Positions 57,942 to 64,000 of a stretch of 64,000 bases of DNA are shown here, piece after piece. How positions within the stretch are numbered: position 1 is the first letter of the stretch; each line of letters starts with the position of its first letter. The position numbers and the translations under genes are program-made. The stretch lies in NCBI GenBank assembly GCA_963779735.1, contig CAVZZJ010000004.1:124001-188000 (forward strand), given 5' to 3'. Source of the DNA: Bog-473 sp963779735 (GTDB taxonomy: Bacteria > Actinomycetota > Acidimicrobiia > Acidimicrobiales > RAAP-2). The notes under the pieces are model-generated. The model saw nothing but the letters and a program-made list of their open reading frames with translations. It made no database searches and was not told the origin of the DNA.

Positions 57942-60900
57942 GTGTTCACACCCGTCCCCCCCGACACTGACTTCGTCGCCCTCGAGCAGGCCGAACTGGC
58001 CCGCTGGGCCGCGCAGCGCGTCTTCGAACGCTCGGTGGAGCAGCGGGCCGGGGCGCCGAAGTGGGTCTTCTACGAGGGCCCGCCCACGGCCAACGGCCGG
58101 CCCGGGCTCCATCACGTGTGGGCCCGTGTGTACAAAGATCTCTTCTGCCGGTTCCGTGCCATGCGGGGTGCGTACGTGGGCCGCCGCGCCGGGTGGGACA
58201 CGCACGGCCTCCCCGTCGAGGTCGAGGTCGAGAGGCAGCTGGGCATCACGGGCAAGAAGCAGATTGAGGAGCAGGTCGGCATCGCCGAGTTCGTCCGGCT
58301 CTGCCGCGAGTCCGTCTATACCTACGTCGGCGAGTTCACCCGGTTGACCACGAGGATCGGGTACTGGCTCGATACGGACGCGGCCTACTGGACGCTGAGC
58401 CCGACCTACATTGAGTCCGTCTGGTGGCACCTTCGCCAACTCTTCGACCAGGGACTCCTCTACGAGGACCTCAAGGTCGTCCCTTACTGCCCGCGCTGCG
58501 GCACCCCGCTGTCCAGCCACGAGCTGGGCCAGCCCGGCGTCTACACCGACGAGGAGGACGAGTCCGCCTACGTGCGGCTCCCAATCGTCGACCCCGATCC
58601 CGCGGTCGTCGGTGACGCCACGGCCCTGGCGATCTGGACCACCACCCCGTGGACGTTGCTGTCCAACACCGGCGTGGCCGTGAACCCGAACCTGACCTAC
58701 GCCGCCGTCGACGGGCTCATCGTGGCCGAGGACCTGGTCGACCAGGTGCTCGGGGAGGGTGCGTCCGCCCGCATCACCCGGCGCATGAGCGGGAAGGCAC
58801 TGGTGGGCCTGCGCTACCGGCGCCCCTTCGACGACCTGGAGCCGCCGCCCGGAGCCGACGGCTGGCGCGTGGTGCCCGCCGACTACGTCACCACCGAGGA
58901 GGGGACGGGGCTCGTCCACCAGGCTCCGGCCTTCGGGGAGGTGGACCGCCAGATCGGGCGAGAGAACGGGCTGCCCTCACTCAACCCGGTGGGGCCGGAC
59001 GGGCACTTCACCGGCGAGATCGCGTGGTTGGCCGGCCAGGAGGTGCGGGCCTCCAACACCGCCATCAACGATCGCCTTGAGGCCGCCGGCCTCCTCATCC
59101 GCCGCCATCCCTACGTGCATGCCTACCCGCACTGTTGGAGGTGCGGCACCCCGCTCATCTACTGGGGCAAACCGAGCTGGTACATCGCCACCTCGACCCG
59201 CAAGGACGACCTGCTGTCGGCGAACGCCACCGTCGACTGGCACCCGGCCTACATCCGCGACGGCCGGTTCGGTGAGTGGCTGTCCAACAACGTCGACTGG
59301 GCGCTCTCCCGCGACCGCTACTGGGGCACTCCGCTTCCCATCTGGCGGTGCGGCCGCGGCCATCTGCACTGCATCGGTTCGCTCTCCGAGCTCTCCGAGC
59401 TCTGCGGCCGCGACGTCACCGGCATCGATCCTCATCGGCCGGTCATCGACGACGTGGAGTTCGACTGCCCGACCTGCGCCGCCGACGGGCTGCGTGACGA
59501 GGACGCCATCTGCCGCCGGGAAGCCCCCGTCATCGACGCCTGGTTCGACTCGGGGTCGATGCCGGCCGCCCAGGTGGGCTACCCCCATGCGCCCGGCTCC
59601 GAGGGGGCCTTCTCCTTCCCGGCGGACTTCATCTCCGAGGCGATCGACCAGACCCGCGGCTGGTTCTACTCCCTGCTCGCCGTCAACACCCTCGTGTTCG
59701 GCGCGAGCCCGTACCGGCACGTGGTGTGCCTCGGCCACATCATCGACGCCGACGGCCGCAAGATGTCAAAGTCCCTGGGGAATGCCATCGACCCCTGGAC
59801 GATTCTCGACACCAGGGGCGCGGATGCGCTGCGCTGGTGGATGTTCAGCCAGGGCTCTCCGTGGACGCCGACTCGAGCCAGCCTGGAGGCCATCGACACG
59901 GCCATGCGCGACATGCTGCTCAAGTTGTGGAACACCTTCAGCTTCTTCACCACCTATGCGTCGCTCAACGACTTCGATCCGGCCGACGCCGCTGTCCCAC
60001 CGGCAGGCGCCCGTGGTGCACTCGACCGCTGGATCCTCTCGCGGCTGGCCGGCACCGGTGCGACCGTCACCAGCGCGCTGGAGGCCTACGAGCCGTTCGA
60101 TGCCGCCACCGCCCTGGGCGACCTGGTCGAGGACCTCTCCAACTGGTACGTCCGGCGCAGCCGGCGCCGTTTCTGGCGCACCGATCCCGACGCTCCGCCC
60201 AGTGACACGTTGGCCGCCCAGGCCACGTTGCACGAGGTGCTCATCCGCGTCTCGCTCCTGCTGGCTCCGTTCTGCCCCTTCGTGGCCGACTCCATGTGGC
60301 GGGCGCTGTGCGGGGCCGACGAGACGGACTCGGTGCACCTGGCCGACTGGCCCGACCTCGACCCCGGGCTGATCGACCGCGACCTCGAGTCGCAGATGGC
60401 ACTGGCCCGGCGCCTTACATCGCTCGGCCGTGCCGCCCGCAGCGAGGCCGGGGTCAAGGTGCGCCAGCCACTGTCGCGGGCGCTCGTCTTCCTGCCGGCG
60501 GACGCGCCGGAGATCCTCCACGACATGGTGGCCGAGGAGCTCAACGTCGACGAGATCGACGTGACCGACGAGCTCGGCCAGGTGCTCGAATTCGAGCTGG
60601 TGGCCAACTACGAGACGCTCGGCCCCCGCCTGCGAGACCAGGTGAAGTACCTCAAGCCGGCGTTGGCCGCGCTGGACGGCGTCGAGGCAGCGGGGGCGCT
60701 GGAGGCCGGACGGACCATCACGCTCGACCTCCCCGGAGGTCCGGTCGAACTCGGCGCCGACGACGTGCAGCTCAGGGTCCGGAGCCAGCAGGGGTTCGCC
60801 GTCTCACGTGAGGGGGGAGAGGTGGTGGCCCTCGACCTCGTGCTGGACGACTCCCTCCGCCACCGCGGCCTCGCCCGCGAGGTGGTCCGCCTGGTGCAGG

Positions 60901-61124
60901 ATCTGCGCAAGAACAGCGGGTTGGACGTGTCGGACCGCATCGTGCTCAATCTCGAGGGGCTGGACATGATCGCCGGGCACTTCGGCTTCATCGCCCGCGA
61001 GGTGCTGGCGGTCGCCATAGTGGATGGTCCGGGCGAGGGCGAAGGGACGGCGCTCGAGCTCGAGACCGACGAGGGTGTGATTCATGCGAAGGCCTGGGTC
61101 CGCAGGGCGGCGGCTGGGCCGTAG
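57942..61124 (+). CDS. ileS: Isoleucyl-tRNA synthetase
   Basis: The 1060-residue class Ia synthetase has the HIGH-type motif in PTANGRPGLHHVWAR (near residue 47), KMSKS in DGRKMSKSLGNAIDPW (near residue 607), the editing domain (AIWTTTPWTLLSNTGVAVNP) and WNTFSFF with the anticodon-binding helices after residue 690. The two CxxC pairs in VPYCPRCGTPLSSHE and CWRCGTPLIYW fit the long eukaryote-like (type 2) IleS. GTG 57942 is the only start near the beginning (VFTPVPPDTDFVALEQAEL). No T-box leader is recognisable upstream. Confidence 0.97.
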   Translation: MFTPVPPDTDFVALEQAELARWAAQRVFERSVEQRAGAPKWVFYEGPPTANGRPGLHHVWARVYKDLFCRFRAMRGAYVGRRAGWDTHGLPVEVEVERQLGITGKKQIEEQVGIAEFVRLCRESVYTYVGEFTRLTTRIGYWLDTDAAYWTLSPTYIESVWWHLRQLFDQGLLYEDLKVVPYCPRCGTPLSSHELGQPGVYTDEEDESAYVRLPIVDPDPAVVGDATALAIWTTTPWTLLSNTGVAVNPNLTYAAVDGLIVAEDLVDQVLGEGASARITRRMSGKALVGLRYRRPFDDLEPPPGADGWRVVPADYVTTEEGTGLVHQAPAFGEVDRQIGRENGLPSLNPVGPDGHFTGEIAWLAGQEVRASNTAINDRLEAAGLLIRRHPYVHAYPHCWRCGTPLIYWGKPSWYIATSTRKDDLLSANATVDWHPAYIRDGRFGEWLSNNVDWALSRDRYWGTPLPIWRCGRGHLHCIGSLSELSELCGRDVTGIDPHRPVIDDVEFDCPTCAADGLRDEDAICRREAPVIDAWFDSGSMPAAQVGYPHAPGSEGAFSFPADFISEAIDQTRGWFYSLLAVNTLVFGASPYRHVVCLGHIIDADGRKMSKSLGNAIDPWTILDTRGADALRWWMFSQGSPWTPTRASLEAIDTAMRDMLLKLWNTFSFFTTYASLNDFDPADAAVPPAGARGALDRWILSRLAGTGATVTSALEAYEPFDAATALGDLVEDLSNWYVRRSRRRFWRTDPDAPPSDTLAAQATLHEVLIRVSLLLAPFCPFVADSMWRALCGADETDSVHLADWPDLDPGLIDRDLESQMALARRLTSLGRAARSEAGVKVRQPLSRALVFLPADAPEILHDMVAEELNVDEIDVTDELGQVLEFELVANYETLGPRLRDQVKYLKPALAALDGVEAAGALEAGRTITLDLPGGPVELGADDVQLRVRSQQGFAVSREGGEVVALDLVLDDSLRHRGLAREVVRLVQDLRKNSGLDVSDRIVLNLEGLDMIAGHFGFIAREVLAVAIVDGPGEGEGTALELETDEGVIHAKAWVRRAAAGP

Positions 61125-61126
61125 GC

Positions 61127-61645
61127 TCAGCAGGCGGGAGGAACGAGCTTGGTGAGCGTGGAGCCCAAGGCAGCACGCTCCGAGTCGTCCAGCGGGGCAA
61201 AGAGATGGCGTTCGATGCCCTCCATGTGCGCCGCGATGGCGCGCCGCAGGGTGGCGTGACCGGTGTCGGTCAGCACGACGTGGACGCTGCGCCTGTCCGA
61301 CGGGCAGTTCTGGCGGGCCACCAGCCCGGCGTCCACCATGCGGTCCACCAGCCGGGTCACACCACCGGTGGTCAGGGCCACGTCGGAGCTCAACGCGCTC
61401 ATGGTCAAGCGGCCGTCGGGCGCACCGCCGATGTGGATGAGGACGTCGAACCAGATCAGTGGGATGCCGACGGCCTGCTCGAGCTCCCTTGCGAGCAGGA
61501 AGGTGAGGCGACGGTGGGCGCGCACGAGCAGGCCCATGAGCCGCAGCCGGTCGTCGTCCATCTGCGCCAGGACCCCGCAGCCGCCACCGTCGGGCGCGGG
61601 GCGCACCCCGTCGTCGTAGTCGCTGCGCTGGTCGCCCCTCATCAT
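61127..61645 (-). CDS. MarR-family transcriptional regulator
   Basis: The 172-residue winged-helix protein has LMGLLVRAHRRLTFLLARELEQAVG, the recognition region LTMSALSSDVALTTGGVTRLVDRMVDAGLV and the wing RQNCPSDRRSVHVVLTDTG. A single Cys in the wing could be a redox switch (inference). ATG 61645 is the longest start; ATG 61561 would leave the conserved part intact. It is divergent from a YceI gene across an operator-like palindrome, so repression of that gene and of itself is likely. Confidence 0.92.
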   Translation of the reverse strand: MMRGDQRSDYDDGVRPAPDGGGCGVLAQMDDDRLRLMGLLVRAHRRLTFLLARELEQAVGIPLIWFDVLIHIGGAPDGRLTMSALSSDVALTTGGVTRLVDRMVDAGLVARQNCPSDRRSVHVVLTDTGHATLRRAIAAHMEGIERHLFAPLDDSERAALGSTLTKLVPPAC

Positions 61646-61708
61646 GTCCTAACTCTGCCTCAACTCCGGTAGCAGTGCCTATTCATTGGCCTGATTTATT
61701 GTCTGAAA

Positions 61709-61760
61709 AGTATCTGTGCAAGTAGCATCTGCTTGACAAGTATCTGTATACTCAGATACT
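61709..61760 (+). promoter_or_regulatory. Promoter with embedded MarR-type operator before the YceI gene
   Basis: TTGACA (61733-61738) and GATACT (61755-61760) form a -35/-10 pair with a 16-base spacer. Between and over them lies a perfect palindrome, AGTATCTG (61739-61746), six bases, CAGATACT (61753-61760). A third half-site AGTATCTG occurs at 61709-61716. A MarR dimer on the palindrome would block RNA polymerase. The stretch is very A/T-rich for this genome. Confidence 0.72.
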
Positions 61761-61805
61761 ATCACATCAATCAACAACCCAGGAACGTCATGTAAGGAGG
61801 CACCA

Positions 61806-62375
61806 ATGTCCACCGACACCGCCAGCTCCACCACCACCCTGCCCACGCCCGGCACGTACATCGTCGACCCGGCGCACGCCGAGGCCGGCTTCGTCGCCCG
61901 CCACCTGATCGGCACCAAGGTACGGGGCCGGTTCACCGAGTTCTCCGGCACGTTCACCGTGGCCGAGAACCCCGAGGAGTCCACGTTCGAAGCCGAGGCC
62001 AAGGTGGCCAGCATCGACACCAACCAGTCCATGCGTGACGACCATCTGCGGACCAACGACTTCTTCGACGCCGAGAACTACCCCACCATCACCATCAGGA
62101 GCACGGGGCTCGAGAAGGTGACCGACACGGAGTGGAAGCTCTCCACCGACCTGACCGTCCGTGGTGTCACCAAGCCGGTGGTGTTCGACCTGGAGTACCT
62201 CGGGGAGGGACCCTCCATGCAGGAAGGCAAGTCGGTGGTCGCCTTCTCGGCCACGGCGGAGATCGACCGGCGAGAGTTCGGCGTGAGCTTCAACCACTCC
62301 CTCCTCGACGGCAGCGTCGTCGTCGGCAACAAGGTCAAGATCGAGCTGGAGGCAGAGGCCAGCCTGGCCGAGTAG
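61806..62375 (+). CDS. YceI-family lipid-binding protein
   Basis: The 189-residue protein is an all-beta YceI barrel: GTYIVDPAHAEAGFVARHLIGTKVRGRFTEFSGTF, then SIDTNQSMRDDHLRTNDFFDAENYPTITIRS, and REFGVSFNHSLLDGSVVVGNKVKIELEAEA. These proteins bind isoprenoid quinones or amphiphiles; the first residues show no signal peptide, so it is cytosolic. ATG 61806 follows TAAGGAGG. The promoter/operator upstream suggests MarR control. Confidence 0.94.
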   Translation: MSTDTASSTTTLPTPGTYIVDPAHAEAGFVARHLIGTKVRGRFTEFSGTFTVAENPEESTFEAEAKVASIDTNQSMRDDHLRTNDFFDAENYPTITIRSTGLEKVTDTEWKLSTDLTVRGVTKPVVFDLEYLGEGPSMQEGKSVVAFSATAEIDRREFGVSFNHSLLDGSVVVGNKVKIELEAEASLAE

Positions 62376-62423
62376 GCGGGCGAAGCACCACCTGCGGCGG
62401 GCGGCGCAGTAGTCTCTGCACCG

Positions 62424-62549
62424 ATGCCGACGAGAGGTGCGCGAAAAGTGCTGAAGCCGGTGGCGGCCACCGTCGGCATTCTCGGAACGATGGCCAGCAT
62501 CTGGTGGTTCGCCCTCAAGCCCCGGCGGAAGAACAAGACGGAGGGATAG
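62424..62549 (+). CDS. 41-residue single-helix membrane peptide
   Basis: ATG 62424 to TAG 62549 encodes a basic N-terminus (PTRGARKVLKP), one hydrophobic helix (VAATVGILGTMASIWWFAL) and a basic tail (KPRRKNKTEG). The pattern is a small inner-membrane protein. There is no strong ribosome site, and its last 35 bp overlap the 3' end of the convergent sirtuin gene. I do not recognise a family. Confidence 0.45.
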   Translation: MPTRGARKVLKPVAATVGILGTMASIWWFALKPRRKNKTEG

Positions 62550-63306
62550 CCGATCCGTCGACCAGGGCGGGCAGGATCTCGCTGATGGAGCCGTTGACCA
62601 CCACGTCGGCCAGCGCGTCCATCTCCGTTGGCGCGCCGTTGACGATCACCACCGACGCACCGTTGTGGACGGCGATGGGTACCAGCCCGGCAGCCGGGAA
62701 GATGGCGAGCGTCGAGCCGACGGCGAGGAGCAGGTCGCAACGGGCGGCGGCCGTTTGGGCCCGCTGAAGATCGTGGGCGACGAGGCTCTGTCCGAAGCTG
62801 ATGGTGGCCGACTTCAAGATCCCTCCGCAGTCCTGGCATGCGGGATCGACTTCGCCGGCCCGAACGCGCTCGTGGACCGGCCACGCCGGCTGGCGATGGT
62901 CGCAGCGGAGGCAGACGATCTCCGAGGAGTTGCCGTGGATCTCGACGATCAGGGCGGGGTCGGAGCCGGCCTTCTGGTGGAGACCGTCGATGTTCTGGGT
63001 CACCAAGGTGTCCAGGCGGCCCGAGCGCTCGAGGGCGACGATCGCCGCGTGCCCGGGGTTGGGCTGCGCATCCCACAGCGGTGAGGACAGGCGGTTCTGC
63101 CATGCCCGGCGGCGCACCTCGGGATCGTTCACGTACACGTCCAGGGTGGCCGCCCTCTCGGCCGCGGGATCCTTCGTCCACACCCCGTTGGGCCCCCGGA
63201 AGTCGGGTATCCCCGAGTCCGTGGAGATGCCCGCTCCGGTGAGGACCACGATCCGGCCGGCCCGTGCCACCAGCGCTCTCGCCCTCTCCGCGTCGGTGCG
63301 TGGCAT
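62515..63306 (-). CDS. Sir2-family NAD-dependent protein deacylase
   Basis: The 263-residue sirtuin has the NAD motif VVLTGAGISTDSGIPDFRGP, VTQNIDGLHQKAG, the catalytic His in IVEIHGNSSEIVC, a zinc site with CLRCDHR and CQDCGGILK, and LLLAVGSTLAIFPAAGLVP. It removes acyl groups from lysines, for example on acyl-CoA synthetases. ATG 63306 (MPRTDAERARAL) is preferred to GTG 63339. It is divergent from the succinate-semialdehyde dehydrogenase gene. Confidence 0.95.
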   Translation of the reverse strand: MPRTDAERARALVARAGRIVVLTGAGISTDSGIPDFRGPNGVWTKDPAAERAATLDVYVNDPEVRRRAWQNRLSSPLWDAQPNPGHAAIVALERSGRLDTLVTQNIDGLHQKAGSDPALIVEIHGNSSEIVCLRCDHRQPAWPVHERVRAGEVDPACQDCGGILKSATISFGQSLVAHDLQRAQTAAARCDLLLAVGSTLAIFPAAGLVPIAVHNGASVVIVNGAPTEMDALADVVVNGSISEILPALVDGSAIPPSCSSAGA

Positions 63307-63356
63307 CGGTCCACATCGTCGCACGAGGCGGGTCCCCACTGGGTAAGAATCTGGCC

Positions 63357-64000
63357 ATGCCCTACGCCACCGTCAACCCCGCCACCGGTCAGACCGAGAA
63401 GACCTTCGACCTCCACAGCGCCGACGAGGTGGAGGCTCTCGTGCAGCGGGCCGTCGACGCCTTCGCCGACTACCGCACCACCACCTATGCGGAGCGGGCC
63501 CGGCACCTGGTCAATGCGGCGGACCTCTTTGAGGGTGAGGCGCCGGAGATGGCCCGCATCGTCACGACGGAGATGGGCAAGACCTTCGCCGCCGCCCGGG
63601 GCGAGGCATCCAAGTGCGCCATGGCGCTGCGGTGGTTCGCCGAGCACGCCGAGTCGCTGCTCGCCGACGAGCCGGTCACCACGGCTGCCTCGCGCTCCTA
63701 CGTGCACTATCAGCCGATCGGGCCCGTGTTGGGCGTCATGCCGTGGAACTTCCCGCTGTGGCAGGTCATCCGCTTCGTCGCACCGGCGCTCATGGTGGGC
63801 AACGTCGTCCTGGTCAAGCACGCGTCGAACGTGCCGCAAACCGCCCTGCTCCTGGAGGACGCCTTTCTGCGGGCCGGGCTCCCACCGGGAGTGGTGACCA
63901 ACCTGTTCGTCGGCAGCAAGGACATCGCGGCGATCATCGAGGATCCCCGGATCGCCGCCGTGACCATCACCGGCAGCGAGCAGGCCGGCATGTCGGTGGC
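63357..64000 (+). CDS. Succinate-semialdehyde dehydrogenase-type aldehyde dehydrogenase (partial, runs off right edge)
   Basis: ATG 63357 opens PYATVNPATGQTEKTFDLHS, and the first 214 residues show PIGPVLGVMPWNFPLWQVIRFVAPALMVGNVVLVKHASNVP and AAVTITGSEQAGMSVA. These are the cofactor-binding half of a GabD-like enzyme. The catalytic Glu and Cys are beyond the window. It would oxidise succinate semialdehyde, the end of a GABA route, and so could continue the amine cluster found 10 kb to the left (inference). Confidence 0.88.
   Translation, partial: MPYATVNPATGQTEKTFDLHSADEVEALVQRAVDAFADYRTTTYAERARHLVNAADLFEGEAPEMARIVTTEMGKTFAAARGEASKCAMALRWFAEHAESLLADEPVTTAASRSYVHYQPIGPVLGVMPWNFPLWQVIRFVAPALMVGNVVLVKHASNVPQTALLLEDAFLRAGLPPGVVTNLFVGSKDIAAIIEDPRIAAVTITGSEQAGMSV

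Noticed and set aside
1..64000. Defence island, prophage, CRISPR, IS element, tRNA or rRNA
   Set aside because: Both strands were read for repeats, transposase/integrase and defence motifs and for tRNA/rRNA-like stretches; none was convincing.

Overview
The window is high-GC DNA from an aerobic bacterium, almost certainly an actinomycete-type (Actinomycetota) genome. The signs are very high G+C at third codon positions, many GTG starts, frequent 4-bp ATGA/GTGA gene overlaps, an imuA'-imuB-dnaE2 mutagenesis cassette behind a CGAAC-N4-GTTCG LexA box, a SigB/SigF partner-switching cluster, an Rpf-like secreted protein and a MerR/Hsp20 pair. The gene mix would fit Acidimicrobiia or relatives, but no rRNA or tRNA gene is present to settle this. 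I see no mobile element, CRISPR array or RNA gene.

Left part (1-14.9 kb). A minus-strand operon (1-4114) encodes a Baeyer-Villiger monooxygenase, an HSL-type esterase, a short-chain dehydrogenase and a serine esterase, a coherent set for alcohol -> ketone -> ester -> acid + alcohol. Next is a potassium-uptake region: kdpF-A-B-C with a 27-residue leader membrane peptide and an OB-fold protein, then kdpE and a membrane histidine kinase on the other strand. The KdpD sensor half (KdpD-N plus USP domain) is a separate, divergent gene, so KdpD is split in two. Two TTGAYR pairs spaced 11 bp apart lie just upstream of the kdp genes and are a good candidate KdpE site. A nucleosidase, an epoxide-hydrolase-like protein and an Rpf-like secreted protein follow, then about 600 bp of structured non-coding DNA.

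Middle (14.9-39 kb). Here are a membrane protein, a hydrolase, an ABC exporter (one ATPase, two permeases), an orphan ParA ATPase, and a stress-sigma module. The module consists of a 1222-residue phosphatase/kinase fusion divergent from STAS, RsbW-like and SigB/F genes. After it come an amino-acid permease, two SDRs (one without the catalytic residues), an acetyltransferase, an FGGY kinase, a methyltransferase, a GH43 protein, a MerR/Hsp20 divergent pair, a threonine dehydratase-like enzyme, a Gfo/Idh oxidoreductase, a questin-oxidase-like protein, an aldo/keto reductase and a cupin.

Right part (38.7-64 kb). A decayed SRAP (YedK/HMCES) gene faces an SOS box and the imuA'-imuB-dnaE2 cassette. 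A base-salvage cluster follows: uracil PRTase, a yeast-like cytosine deaminase, another PRTase and an NCS1 permease. Then come cobyric acid synthase and an amine/GABA catabolic cluster (Lrp regulator, class III aminotransferase, PuuB-like oxidase, aldehyde dehydrogenase, alanine dehydrogenase). The window ends with quinone reductase, glutathione peroxidase, HAD phosphatase, ileS, a MarR-YceI divergent pair with a clear operator/promoter, a sirtuin, and a succinate-semialdehyde dehydrogenase cut by the right edge.

Four genes (BVMO, sensor kinase, GH43, threonine dehydratase) each carry exactly one single-base indel in a homopolymer run. Correcting it restores a full family-like protein in each case, so sequencing or assembly error is as likely as real decay. 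Two other genes (SRAP and an alpha/beta hydrolase) are true remnants with multiple lesions.
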